Shown: positions 43,907-52,228 of the stretch, one piece after another
How the letters are laid out: every line of letters starts with the position of its first letter
Position numbering within the stretch: the stretch's first letter is position 1
DNA from: Candidatus Woesearchaeota archaeon
GTDB taxonomy: Archaea > Nanobdellota > Nanobdellia > Woesearchaeales > ARS49
DNA: 64,000 bases
Direction: 5' to 3'
Assembly (NCBI GenBank): GCA_016203225.1
Contig: JACQNC010000012.1
Coordinates: forward strand, 29,104 to 93,103
Position numbers and translations under genes: made by a program
The notes under the pieces: model-generated
Seen by the model: only the letters and a program-made list of their open reading frames with translations
What the model was told of the DNA's origin: nothing
Database searches by the model: none

Positions 43907-44905
43907 ATGGCGACTCTTTCCCTCTGCATGATCGTCAGGAACGAGGAGAAGTGGCTGTCGCAGTGTTTGGACGCTGCGAAACCTTTCGTTGACGAGATAA
44001 TCGTGGTCGACACGGGCAGTTCTGACAGCACCATGGACATCGCGAGACGTTTCGGCGCGACCGTTGTTGAGACTCCCTGGGAGCACGATTTCTCGAAGGC
44101 GAAGAATGTCGCGCTCGAGAATGCGACGAAGGACTGGATCCTTGTGCTGGATGCCGATGAGCGCGTCGCTGCCGAGGATTTCAAGAGGCTCCGCACGTTG
44201 ATGGACGCGTCGGGAGTGGATGCGTTCAGGCTCGAGCTGCGCAATTACGTCCCGAAGGCGGGCATCGGATGCGTCTCATGCGTCCCTTCGGATATGACGA
44301 TGCAGTCACGCGCTTACCGTCCGATCAAGCTCGTGCGCCTGTTCCGCAACATGAAAGGATTCAGGTACGAGCATCGCGTGCACGAGATGATCGAGAACAG
44401 CATCGAGACCGCGCATGGGACGATCTCCGACGGGAGCATCCCGATCCATCATTACGGCATCCTGCACGCCACGAACCTGAGGCACAAGATGCGGTATTAC
44501 GCCTGGCTCGTCATGAAGGAGCTCGAGGAACATCCGGACAACGTGCGTGCGCTGTTCATGGCCGGCCAGTTCCACCACGAGCAGGGCAAGCTGGACAAAG
44601 CGCTCGATCATTTCATGAAGGCTGCGAAACTCAGTCCGCCGTACAAGAACGTGTGGTTCTCGATCGCGGGCATCCATCTCGAGCAGCACTCGTTCGAGAG
44701 CGCGATGCACGCGTACGAGCAGAGCCTGCTGAACAACCCAGACAGCCCGAACGCGCCGATGGCGGTCAACAACCTCGCCGTGCTGTACGGCAATGCCGGC
44801 CGGCACGACGACGCGCGCAAACTGCTCGAGATCGCCGTGAAGAAGTTCCCGAACGACGCAGCGATCAGGAAGAATGCGGAACGGTTTGGGCTCACAGTCG
44901 CATAG
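43907..44905 (+). CDS. GT2-family glycosyltransferase with TPR tail
   Basis: An inverting GT-A enzyme that transfers a sugar from a nucleotide donor. The N-terminal domain (1-210) has IVRNEE (9-14), DTGSSDS (about 40-46) and the metal-binding DADE (about 83-86). The C-terminal third (about 215-325) shows tetratricopeptide-type helices. Proteins of this layout occur widely in archaea and bacteria in surface glycan synthesis. It follows the coiled-coil cluster by 46 bp with its own TATA-like ATTTTTAAC. Confidence 0.9.
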   Translation: MATLSLCMIVRNEEKWLSQCLDAAKPFVDEIIVVDTGSSDSTMDIARRFGATVVETPWEHDFSKAKNVALENATKDWILVLDADERVAAEDFKRLRTLMDASGVDAFRLELRNYVPKAGIGCVSCVPSDMTMQSRAYRPIKLVRLFRNMKGFRYEHRVHEMIENSIETAHGTISDGSIPIHHYGILHATNLRHKMRYYAWLVMKELEEHPDNVRALFMAGQFHHEQGKLDKALDHFMKAAKLSPPYKNVWFSIAGIHLEQHSFESAMHAYEQSLLNNPDSPNAPMAVNNLAVLYGNAGRHDDARKLLEIAVKKFPNDAAIRKNAERFGLTVA

Positions 44906-44941
44906 AGGTTGACACTTTGCTGAAGAACGGCGACGATGCTA

Positions 44942-45301
44942 TCACGACTGCCCTGCTGTCGTTTTGACGTCTGCTCGAGCACATAACGAGTATTCTCGGA
45001 TTTGCGAGTAAGGTATCACGATTAGATGCGCGTTAAGGAGAGTGATAACTCGGCTCAGGGGGCCAGGAATCTCGCCGGTGTGGTTGAGTATCACTCCAGT
45101 CATGTCTCTCCCTGAAGCGTCCCTGGTCATGTCCTGGTTCATCGGGTCAACAAGCGTTCCTTCAAGAGAGTGTTTATTTCCACAACCATCGACACAATCG
45201 AGCAGAACGTGCATTCCGGGATGTGCTTGTTCTAAGAAGGTAGAAAGCACCTTAGATTGCTCCTCTGAAAGGAGCCAATGAAAAGAGTCTTGACGAACCA
45301 T
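44942..45301 (-). CDS. Unknown protein downstream of PCNA (119 aa)
   Basis: The ATG directly follows the PCNA stop codon (TGA-ATG, no gap), so it is probably co-translated. The product has a helical N-terminus and a beta-rich centre with DCVDGCGNKHSLEG and LNAHLIVIPYSQI, faintly recalling a small beta-barrel (Sm-like) fold, but this is speculative. No family recognised. Confidence 0.55.
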   Translation of the reverse strand: MVRQDSFHWLLSEEQSKVLSTFLEQAHPGMHVLLDCVDGCGNKHSLEGTLVDPMNQDMTRDASGRDMTGVILNHTGEIPGPLSRVITLLNAHLIVIPYSQIREYSLCARADVKTTAGQS

Positions 45302-46051
45302 TCAGTCGTTCTCTACCCTCGGCGCCAGGATGAAGCTCATCGAGAGCTTGTCGATGACCTTGTAGTCAAGCCGCAGCGGGTAGTCTTGGCTGAAGTGGAT
45401 CTCGACCTTGTCGGCCAATTTCGAAGCTTGGATCATCTTCTTGAGGTATTCTATCGAGTACTTGGCCTTGACTTTCGCAGTCGTCTCGGACTTGATCATG
45501 GTCTCGTCGCCGTTCTTGATGTCGATGTGGGCCTTGCTGAGGTCGCCTTCTGCGAGGATCGTGAACCTGTCCGCCTCTGCCGCGAAGCTGACGCTCTCGG
45601 CGATGATGTCGACGTCGGATATCGCGTCATTAAGGACGCTGCTCGGCGTCGAGACGGTCACCGGGAACGCGAGGTTGGGCACGCGCTGTTCGCGCTCCTC
45701 GATGTCGATGATGGGCAGCGAGAACGTTCGTGTCGTGGAGCCCTTGAGCTGGATGACTAGCTTGTTCTCCGCGGATACCTCGAGCGTGAGGACGTCGCTG
45801 GGGCTGGCGCGTTTCAGGACTTGTTTCAGGTTCTGCAGGTTCACTGCCAGTTCCTGGGGCTGCGCGATCTCGTATTCGGTGAAGCCGCTCGAGAGGAGCT
45901 TGAAGATGACCATGGCCACGTTGGCCGGGTCCATCGCGATGAGCTCTATGCCGTCCTTGGTGATCTTGAACCTGGCCTCGTTAACAAGTTCGGAGATGAC
46001 TGAGATGCTGTCTTTCAAGTACGAAGCGTCTGCAAGGACGAGCTTAACCAT
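45302..46051 (-). CDS. pcn: DNA polymerase sliding clamp (PCNA)
   Basis: A 249-residue protein of normal PCNA length with the two-domain beta/alpha repeat. Visible landmarks are LKDSISVISELVNEARF near the N-terminus, the central IDMDPANVAM-like segment, the LNLKQVLKR loop, and the C-terminal FILAPRVEND. It forms a ring that tethers polymerases, ligase and nucleases. A leftward TATA-like AATAATAATT is near 46090. Confidence 0.96.
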   Translation of the reverse strand: MVKLVLADASYLKDSISVISELVNEARFKITKDGIELIAMDPANVAMVIFKLLSSGFTEYEIAQPQELAVNLQNLKQVLKRASPSDVLTLEVSAENKLVIQLKGSTTRTFSLPIIDIEEREQRVPNLAFPVTVSTPSSVLNDAISDVDIIAESVSFAAEADRFTILAEGDLSKAHIDIKNGDETMIKSETTAKVKAKYSIEYLKKMIQASKLADKVEIHFSQDYPLRLDYKVIDKLSMSFILAPRVEND

Positions 46052-46131
46052 AGGATACCCCCATTTACCGATTTAATCCTCCTGAAGGTCTATTTAAGAA
46101 TTATTATTCTCGAGTTACACCAGAATGCGGA

Positions 46132-47523
46132 TCATGCCACTTTCAGACGCTGGCCTGCTTTTAGGACGTGCGCGTTCTTTGGCGGCTGGCCCATCTCCTT
46201 CCAGAGCTGGATGCAGCTGTCCACCTTGTTCGGTTCGGCATGTGTGGGGATCATGTGCCGGGGGCGCGTGAGCTTGAAGAATTCGCGGATGTCCTCGCGC
46301 GCAGCGTGCCCTGAGCAGTGGATGTCTGTGTAGAGCCGCACGCCGTCGTGCTGCAGGTGCTGCTCGATGGTTTTGCGATAGGATATGTTCGGCTCTACGG
46401 GGATCACAGAAGACGAGAATATTACGTGGTCGTCGCTGTCGAAATGGAAGTCGAACTTGCGGTCGACCATCTTTGACAGCATGCTCTTGGGCTCGCCCTG
46501 GTGGCCCGTTACGACCAGGAGGAACTTGTCCTTGCCGCGCTTCATTATCTCGCGGAACTTGCGCCGCACCTGGTTGCCGTACTTCAGGATCTCTACGCCC
46601 TGCTTGGTGAAGTTGAAAAGGTCTATCTCCTCTGCGGCGAGCGCGTACTTCGCGAGCGAGCGCCCCATGAAGAGGATCTTGCGCTTCGTCTGCTTGCCGA
46701 ACTCGAGCACGCTCTTCAGGCGCGCGATGTGGCTGCTGAACGTGGTGATCACCAGCGCCTTGCCGCGGTTGTCCACGCCCAGCATGGCGTCGCGTAGCAT
46801 CTCGCGCGCGACTACCTCTGATGGCATCTTGCCGGGTCGCGTGACGTACAATGCATCGACCATCGTGATGAGGACTCCCTGGTCTCCGAGGCGTTTCAGG
46901 CATTCGTAGTGCGGTGGTTTGCCGAGCACGGGGTTGTTGTCGAACTTGAAGTCGGTCGCGTAGAGTATGACTCCGTACTTGGTGTGCAGTGCGACCAGGA
47001 CTGATTGCGGGATGCTGTGCGTGACGTGCACGAACTCGGCAGTGACGTTCTTGGTGATCTTGCGCGTCCCGTTTGGCGATAGCGTCTCGAGCTTGTTCTT
47101 GAGCTGGATCTTCTCGTCGCGCAGCATGGTCTTGAGCACAGCGATCGTGTACGGGCTGCCGATGATGGGCGCGTGGTAGTTGTTGCTGATGAACGGCACG
47201 GCTCCGATGTGGTCGAGGTGTCCGTGTCCGAGGAATATGGCCTTGACGTGCTTGCGCCAGTGCGTTATGGAGTTGTCGTTCGGGATGGCGCCGGCCTTGC
47301 GCAGCGCGTCGACATTCAGCTTGCTCAGGTCAGAGACGTCCTCATCGGTGAATTTGATGTAGTTCGGCATGTGAAGACCCATGTCGAAGATGAAGACGTC
47401 ATCGTCAACGCGCACGGCAGTCATGTTGCGGCCGACCTCGCCGGTGCCGCCCACGGTTATGATCTCGACGCCTGGAGGGAATTGTGCTTGTTGCTGACTT
47501 TGCGGAGTATTTTGCTGCACCAT
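46132..47523 (-). CDS. rnj: Ribonuclease J family exonuclease (beta-CASP)
   Basis: Archaeal RNase J is a 5'-3' exoribonuclease. In 463 residues the MBL motif HGHLDHIG (about 92-99) and later metal ligands are present, followed by the beta-CASP domain (VITTFSSHIARL) and the RNase J-type C-terminal motif around HCSGHA and PTHAEPNK. The ATG 47523 is chosen because farther upstream codons run into tRNA-Leu. Confidence 0.94.
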   Translation of the reverse strand: MVQQNTPQSQQQAQFPPGVEIITVGGTGEVGRNMTAVRVDDDVFIFDMGLHMPNYIKFTDEDVSDLSKLNVDALRKAGAIPNDNSITHWRKHVKAIFLGHGHLDHIGAVPFISNNYHAPIIGSPYTIAVLKTMLRDEKIQLKNKLETLSPNGTRKITKNVTAEFVHVTHSIPQSVLVALHTKYGVILYATDFKFDNNPVLGKPPHYECLKRLGDQGVLITMVDALYVTRPGKMPSEVVAREMLRDAMLGVDNRGKALVITTFSSHIARLKSVLEFGKQTKRKILFMGRSLAKYALAAEEIDLFNFTKQGVEILKYGNQVRRKFREIMKRGKDKFLLVVTGHQGEPKSMLSKMVDRKFDFHFDSDDHVIFSSSVIPVEPNISYRKTIEQHLQHDGVRLYTDIHCSGHAAREDIREFFKLTRPRHMIPTHAEPNKVDSCIQLWKEMGQPPKNAHVLKAGQRLKVA

Positions 47524-47541
47524 GTCACGCTCTTTTGCTGA

Positions 47542-47624
47542 TGCGAGGGGCAGGATTCGAACCTGCGTAGGCCTAAGCCATTCGCTCTTGAGGCGAACCC
47601 GTTTGACCACTCCGGCACCCTCGC
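47542..47624 (-). tRNA. tRNA-Leu(CAA)
   Basis: Class II tRNA: acceptor GCGAGGG/CCCTCGC, anticodon stem TTCGC/GCGAA with loop CTCAAGA (anticodon CAA), long variable arm, T-arm GGTTCGAATCC, discriminator A. No intron and no encoded CCA. It is 18 bp upstream of the RNase J gene on the same strand. Confidence 0.95.
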
Positions 47625-47725
47625 GGGAATGCAATGGGTTTTGCCTCGTTAGCGCCTTTTAAACTTTACTGCGCTTGTAACGAAGAAAAAGAAAAAATAT
47701 CACAAGCTCTTTTTGAGACCAGGAC

Positions 47726-48199
47726 TCACTTGTGACCGAAATAGAACATCTTGCCGATGTCGACGTCGCCGGGTTGGTAGTTGCCTTGCCGCGGATGCGG
47801 GGCCTTCTCCTCAGTCTTGAGCGACTTCTGGGTCTCCTGCACGACCTGCACCACCTTATGGGCTTTCGTGTCGGAGAACCTCCTCAGCTCGAGCTTCATC
47901 CGCTCGAGCTCCATAGCGAGCGCCGAGATCGTGTCCTTCATCGTGGTGAACTGCTGTTCGATGCGCTTGCTGTGCATGTCCAGCATGAGGTTCACGCGGC
48001 TCTCGATCATTGCTGTTCCAGGAACTTGTACGCTTTCCACTGCGATTCCTCCTTGTTCGTCTTCTTTCAGCGTGACCACTTTCTTCCCGCCCATTATCTC
48101 TTGCGCCTGCTGGTAGGCTTCCGGCGCGGTGACAGCCATGCCGTGCCTCTGCAGGTTCTTCATGAGCTCGTTCAGCTTCGCGACGTCGTTGACGTTCAT
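47726..48199 (-). CDS. Coiled-coil protein of B-box/TPR cluster (157 aa)
   Basis: Residues 1-60 are a globular helical part, 70-125 a strong coiled coil, and the tail ends in a conserved-looking DIGKMFYFGHK. Not a named family. The ATG overlaps the stop of the B-box gene by 4 nt. It is the last of a three-gene leftward operon. Confidence 0.78.
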   Translation of the reverse strand: MNVNDVAKLNELMKNLQRHGMAVTAPEAYQQAQEIMGGKKVVTLKEDEQGGIAVESVQVPGTAMIESRVNLMLDMHSKRIEQQFTTMKDTISALAMELERMKLELRRFSDTKAHKVVQVVQETQKSLKTEEKAPHPRQGNYQPGDVDIGKMFYFGHK

Positions 48200-48471
48200 T
48201 GTCTCACCGTCGTGAAGTCGAAATAACCGTCGTTGTCCATGCGCGGCATCCTGCGGCGCTCGACCTCGACCTGCGCGGGCAGGGATGGCGGAGGCAAAGG
48301 TTTGGGTTCCGCCTTCGGTATTGTGCGTCGCGGCGGCCCGAGCTGTTGCGCGCAGATCTCGCAGTAAAGTTTCAGTCCTTCCTTGCGTGCGACGCAGAAC
48401 TCGCACAGTCGCTTGCCGCACCACATGCAGCCGCCGACGTGTTCCTTATTGTGTTTGTGGCATTTTTCCAT
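48196..48471 (-). CDS. B-box-like zinc finger protein (91 aa)
   Basis: The first 45 residues contain a B-box-type pattern of Cys and His (CHKHNKEHVGGCMWCGK, then CEFC and CEIC) for two zinc sites. The rest is Pro/Arg-rich and probably disordered. B-boxes mediate protein interactions. It lies 2 nt from the TPR-like gene and overlaps the coiled-coil gene by 4 nt. Confidence 0.82.
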   Translation of the reverse strand: MEKCHKHNKEHVGGCMWCGKRLCEFCVARKEGLKLYCEICAQQLGPPRRTIPKAEPKPLPPPSLPAQVEVERRRMPRMDNDGYFDFTTVRQ

Positions 48472-48473
48472 AA

Positions 48474-49211
48474 CTACTGCCTGAAGTTCTCCTTGATGAA
48501 CTGCACCATGACCGCGTTGCCCGACTGGGTGTACGCAGTCAGCGCGGTGCTCAGGAGTCCTTGCCGCAGGCACGTGTCGCCGAGTAGGTTGAGCTTATCC
48601 TTGTCGCCGGACAATTCGTACGCTTTGGCGGCATAACCGATCTGGTTCTCCTGCAGGCACTTGTCGCCGACGCTGGCGAGCTTGACCTTGTTCCCGATTG
48701 CGGAGAAGACTTCGATGGCATAGTCCCATTTGCCCTTTGCGAGGCAATCTTCGCCTACCGAGACGAGCTTGTCGACGTTGCCGATCAATCGGAACGCCTT
48801 GATGGCATCCGCGATCCTTCCGTCGTCGAGGCACTTGTTGCCGATCTTGAGGAGCTTGTCCGTGGCGTCAGCGAGCCGGTAGGAGTCGATGGCGCTGGAG
48901 AACAGTCCCACTCGTTCGTAGTCGGCGCCGATACTGACGAGCGCTTCCTTGTTTCCCGCGAGGATGAACGCCTTGATTGCCTCGGGCAGCTTGCCCTTGC
49001 GCGCGTATTCATCGCCTAGCGCGTTGAGGAGGCCGATGCGCATGTCCTCCGAGAACATGTTGAGATTGATGTTGTCCAAGCCCTTGTCGATGAGGCTGGG
49101 CACGATGCGTTTGAAGTTGTCCATGCTCTCGGACTTCTTCAATTGTTGCGCGCTTGTTTGGGCTAGCGCGTTCACCATCTTCTTCATCACGATTTCTCCG
49201 TCAGCAACCAT
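48474..49211 (-). CDS. TPR-like helical repeat protein (245 aa)
   Basis: From about residue 60 it is built of repeats of roughly 30 residues, each with an A/G-x-x-Y/A-I-x-A-F-x-x-x-G-N/D-x-x-K-L pattern, as in TPR/SEL1-like solenoids. It is a likely scaffold for protein partners, perhaps the B-box or coiled-coil neighbours. GGTGA precedes the ATG. A leftward TATA (ATTTATATAC) is near 49262-49271. Confidence 0.82.
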   Translation of the reverse strand: MVADGEIVMKKMVNALAQTSAQQLKKSESMDNFKRIVPSLIDKGLDNINLNMFSEDMRIGLLNALGDEYARKGKLPEAIKAFILAGNKEALVSIGADYERVGLFSSAIDSYRLADATDKLLKIGNKCLDDGRIADAIKAFRLIGNVDKLVSVGEDCLAKGKWDYAIEVFSAIGNKVKLASVGDKCLQENQIGYAAKAYELSGDKDKLNLLGDTCLRQGLLSTALTAYTQSGNAVMVQFIKENFRQ

Positions 49212-49351
49212 GGTCTCACCTGTTTTATTGAACGTGATCCTGCTCTTTTTCAGTCCTACGCAGTATATAAATGTTACGTTTTCGTATACTGGTAGGGAAA
49301 AAGAGAAAAGCTTATTAAAAAGCCCGGACGACCATCAACAGAGGTGAAACT

Positions 49352-49786
49352 ATCGCGAACGTTCTTGAGGCGCTCACGGACTGGACTGAGCAATACGTGA
49401 AGAACAAGGATCTGCTGCTCAAGAACGTAGTGAACATCACGCACAACGAAGGCGGCTGGACCCTGACAGTGATAAAGAAGGACGGCATCCAGAACTTCCT
49501 GATCATACCTCACCTAGATACGGTAGAGGCGTTGACAGCCAAACTGCAGCCCGACACTAACGCGTGCCTCGTCGTGTTGAACGCGCGCAAGAATCTGGAT
49601 GTGATCGCGGAGCGTTGGGGCGAACTGGTGAACTATCCGAAGCTGTGCGTCATATTCGCCAATCCGGAGTCGAGCACGGACAAGCGCTGGATAATATTCC
49701 CGCATACGCACGACAAGATCACGGAGCGGAAGACATTGAAGCTTGGATTGGAGAGTCTTTTCGCGATGGTTGAGGAGGTACGTTGA
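49352..49786 (+). CDS. Unknown alpha/beta protein, possible ATC start (144 aa)
   Basis: No family recognised. The frame is open from 49319, but no ATG, GTG or TTG occurs before GTG 49397. GAGGTG (49341-49346) stands 5 nt before an ATC at 49352, matching the Shine-Dalgarno spacing of neighbouring genes, so translation may start at ATC, or an ATG may have been misread. GTG 49397 lacks a Shine-Dalgarno and would remove a helix. The stop overlaps the next gene as TGATG. Confidence 0.7.
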   Translation: MANVLEALTDWTEQYVKNKDLLLKNVVNITHNEGGWTLTVIKKDGIQNFLIIPHLDTVEALTAKLQPDTNACLVVLNARKNLDVIAERWGELVNYPKLCVIFANPESSTDKRWIIFPHTHDKITERKTLKLGLESLFAMVEEVR

Positions 49787-50307
49787 TGGTGTTCAATCAG
49801 AAACTGGTCGATTACGTGAATGATGGGCTTGACAAGGGGTTTAATCCTGAGCACATCGCGGACGTTTTGCGCAGGCATGGCTACAATGAACCCGACATCA
49901 ACGAGGCGTTCAGCAGGATACCCCGGAAGAATCGTTCAGCGTCATGGCTCTATGCTGCCGTCGGCGCGAGCGCCGTGCTGTTCGTCATCCTCGCGATCGC
50001 TGTCCTGAATCCTAGTGAAGCCAAAACGCCGAATGCTCTCGTGACAGGCAATGTCGTCGGCGTATCGGATGATGCCCGGGTCTATCTCAACAGGATAGCG
50101 CAACTCCAGGACCAGGTGGATGGACAGCAGGCCTCGATCGATGCCGCGCTCGAGCAGGCGAAGCGCGCGGAACTTACCGCCGCTGAGAGGGAGAATCTAC
50201 TGCGGGAATTGCGAGTGTATTACGACGATAGCAAAAAGGAGCGCGAAGAGACGCGGCAGGCCCTGTTCGAGTTCTGGACGTTCTTGCTGAGCAGGAATAT
50301 CATCTAG
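49786..50307 (+). CDS. Single-TM protein with UBA-like N-terminus and coiled coil
   Basis: A 173-residue protein. Residues 1-43 form a helical module with GFNPEHIADVLRRHGYNEPDI, like a UBA/CUE-type fold; a transmembrane helix spans about 53-75, and the C-terminal half is a coiled coil outside or inside the membrane. GGAGG precedes the ATG. Coupled to the upstream gene by a TGATG overlap. Confidence 0.78.
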   Translation: MVFNQKLVDYVNDGLDKGFNPEHIADVLRRHGYNEPDINEAFSRIPRKNRSASWLYAAVGASAVLFVILAIAVLNPSEAKTPNALVTGNVVGVSDDARVYLNRIAQLQDQVDGQQASIDAALEQAKRAELTAAERENLLRELRVYYDDSKKEREETRQALFEFWTFLLSRNII

Positions 50308-50311
50308 TGGA

Positions 50312-50400
50312 TGCACCGCGCGAGAATCGAACTCGCATCTCAAGCTTTTTCCGACTCTTTATCGTGGGAAGCTCGCATTCTACCACTGAACTAGCGGTGC
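50312..50400 (-). tRNA. tRNA-Gly(CCC) with 18-nt intron
   Basis: Acceptor GCACCGC/GCGGTGC, D-arm, anticodon stem CGAGC/GCTTG and T-stem GCGAG/CTCGC are intact once an 18-nt insert at about 50347-50364 is removed. The insert sits after position 37, the canonical archaeal site, and would be cut by the splicing endonuclease. The anticodon is CCC. Discriminator A, no encoded CCA. Confidence 0.9.
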
Positions 50401-50434
50401 GTAAGAAAACAGCAAGAAAAAAGCGTATAAAAAA

Positions 50435-50710
50435 CTACTCTTCTTCGCCTTCTTCGGGCGAGTATGACGGCACGGCCGTCTTCGAGATTATCATGATGTC
50501 GCCCACTGCTTTGGTCAGCTGGTGCGGCACGACGACGCCCTTCGCGGAGCCGAGCACCTTCGAGAGGAAAGAGTTCTTCGTGGCCCGCACGCGCCAGCCG
50601 TAGACCTTCGTCTGCGTCAGCATGGCTTCCTCGATGTCGCCGAAATAGTCGCCAGAATCCGTGAAGACCTTCATCTCGTATGTTTCCGTCAATTTCTTCA
50701 TCTTGAGCAT
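50435..50710 (-). CDS. PRC-barrel domain protein (91 aa)
   Basis: A short protein with the PRC-barrel beta pattern (MKVFTDSGDYFGDIEEA, then GWRVRAT and GDIMIIS). Archaeal PRC-barrel proteins include the cell-division factors CdpB; the role of this one is unknown. An excellent GGAGGT Shine-Dalgarno is 7 nt before the ATG, and the acidic tail is short. Confidence 0.85.
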   Translation of the reverse strand: MLKMKKLTETYEMKVFTDSGDYFGDIEEAMLTQTKVYGWRVRATKNSFLSKVLGSAKGVVVPHQLTKAVGDIMIISKTAVPSYSPEEGEEE

Positions 50711-50749
50711 CGTCAATACCTCCTTACCTGTCCCTCCTCGCCGATGGGT

Positions 50750-50759
50750 AAGTATTTAA
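50750..50759. promoter_or_regulatory. TATA element between PRC-barrel and traB-like genes
   Basis: GTATTTAAAG holds a palindromic TTTAAA-type core near 50754. It is about 30 bp before the rightward ATG (50784) and about 44 bp before the leftward ATG (50710), which has an 18-nt leader with a Shine-Dalgarno. No second TATA is visible in the 73-bp spacer, so both genes may share it. Confidence 0.5.
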
Positions 50760-50783
50760 AGATTTTGCGTCTGCACGAGCACG

Positions 50784-51464
50784 ATGGAAAACCTGATTAT
50801 CGTCGGGACGAGCCACATCGCCCGACAGAGCATCCACGAGGTCACGCATGCGATCGATGCAGCGAAGCCGGATATAATCGCGATAGAGCTTGACAGGGGC
50901 AGGTTAGCGCATTTGCTGCATCCTCAGAAGTCCAGGACACGCCTGTCCGATATCCGTCGCGTTGGTGTTAAGGGTTGGCTGTTCGGTTTGTTCGGCGCGT
51001 GGGCCGAAAGGGCTCTGGGCAAACACGTCGGGGTCGCACCAGGCCAGGACATGCTCACGGCCGTGCGTCTCGCGCGCGAACGCAAACTCCCGCTCGCGTT
51101 GGTCGACCAGGAGATCGCGATCACGCTCAAGCGGTTCTCGCAGGCTTTGACTTGGAGAGAGAAAGGAAGGTTTCTCGTGGACGTCATCAAAGGTGTCATC
51201 TTCCGCGAGAAAGAGCTCGGGTTCGACCTCCGCACCGTGCCCTCGAAGCAGGTCATCGCGAGATTGCTCGATCGCGTCAAGAGGCGTTACCCTAACGTGT
51301 ACCGTGTGCTCGTCACCGAGCGCAACCACGTGATGGCGCGGAACTTGGCGCACCTTCTCAGGCTGCATCCTGACAAGAAGGTCGTCGCGATCGTAGGCGC
51401 TGGACACGAGAAGGAATTGGAAGCTCTCGTGCGACAGCGTTTGGCGAGCACAAAAGCTATTTAA
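50784..51464 (+). CDS. TraB/GumN-family protein
   Basis: A 226-residue protein of the TraB family. GTSHIA near the N-terminus (8-13) and GAGHEKEL near the C-terminus are the conserved GxxH motifs, and IELDRGR follows. The family includes pheromone-shutdown TraB and metallo-peptidase-like Tiki proteins. C-terminal transmembrane helices present in longer TraB homologues are missing here. Four membrane or hydrolase genes follow on the same strand. Confidence 0.88.
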   Translation: MENLIIVGTSHIARQSIHEVTHAIDAAKPDIIAIELDRGRLAHLLHPQKSRTRLSDIRRVGVKGWLFGLFGAWAERALGKHVGVAPGQDMLTAVRLARERKLPLALVDQEIAITLKRFSQALTWREKGRFLVDVIKGVIFREKELGFDLRTVPSKQVIARLLDRVKRRYPNVYRVLVTERNHVMARNLAHLLRLHPDKKVVAIVGAGHEKELEALVRQRLASTKAI

Positions 51465-51487
51465 AGAGCAGAACGAAGAAGCATCCT

Positions 51488-52228
51488 ATGTCCTTCCGCG
51501 ATTTCCTGGACAAGGCAAAGAGGTATGCTGGTTTCTCCAAGGTCGAGCGGCGTGAGTTCTGGCTCGCCGCGCTCATCCTCGGCATCGTGTCGTCCTGGAA
51601 CAAGTGGGGGACTGTGGAGTTCGACCTCTGGGTCGGCTTCAGCAATCTGCTAATATCGTTCCTGATCGCGATCATCACGCTCTACGTCCACCACATGGCG
51701 CAGCGTGTGTGGGGCGCGAACAAGGGAATCCAGGTTGAGCACAAGGTCTGGTGGTACGGCGCAGGTCTCGCGTTCCTGGTCACTTTGCTGAGCAACGGCA
51801 ATTTCGGGCTGTTGGCAGTCTCTGGCACGTACATCAGCATCATCACAGTCCATCGTCTCGGTCGCTACAGGTATGGTCCGCAGGTGAAGGACTACGCCAT
51901 GATCGCGCTTGTTGGGCCGCTGGCGAACATAGTGCTCGCGGGCGTCCTCAAATCGATGGATCTCTACATCATCGCGCTGCCGTTCGTGGACCAGTTCTTC
52001 GTGTTCAGTCTCGCGTTCGCCGCATGGAACTTGCTTCCTATCCCGCCGCTGGATGGCAGCAGGATCATCTTCAGTTCAAGGTTGTTGTACGCGCTGGTCG
52101 CCGGCGCAGTTATTGGTTATGTCCTGTTGATCCAGCTTGTCGGTGTCTTCAGCTGGCTCTGGGCGATCGCGATCGGTCTCGCGACCTGGCTCGTCTTCTA
52201 CCTCACTTTGGAGCGCTCATGGAAATAG
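51488..52228 (+). CDS. Site-2-protease-like (M50) membrane protein, probably inactive
   Basis: A 246-residue protein with about six transmembrane helices. The third S2P landmark NLLPIPPLDG (about 182-191) is intact, but the HExxH zinc motif reads HHMAQ (68-72): the catalytic Glu is His and the second His ligand is Gln. So it is likely a pseudoprotease that may bind substrates or regulate others. The next gene starts inside its last codons. Confidence 0.82.
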   Translation: MSFRDFLDKAKRYAGFSKVERREFWLAALILGIVSSWNKWGTVEFDLWVGFSNLLISFLIAIITLYVHHMAQRVWGANKGIQVEHKVWWYGAGLAFLVTLLSNGNFGLLAVSGTYISIITVHRLGRYRYGPQVKDYAMIALVGPLANIVLAGVLKSMDLYIIALPFVDQFFVFSLAFAAWNLLPIPPLDGSRIIFSSRLLYALVAGAVIGYVLLIQLVGVFSWLWAIAIGLATWLVFYLTLERSWK

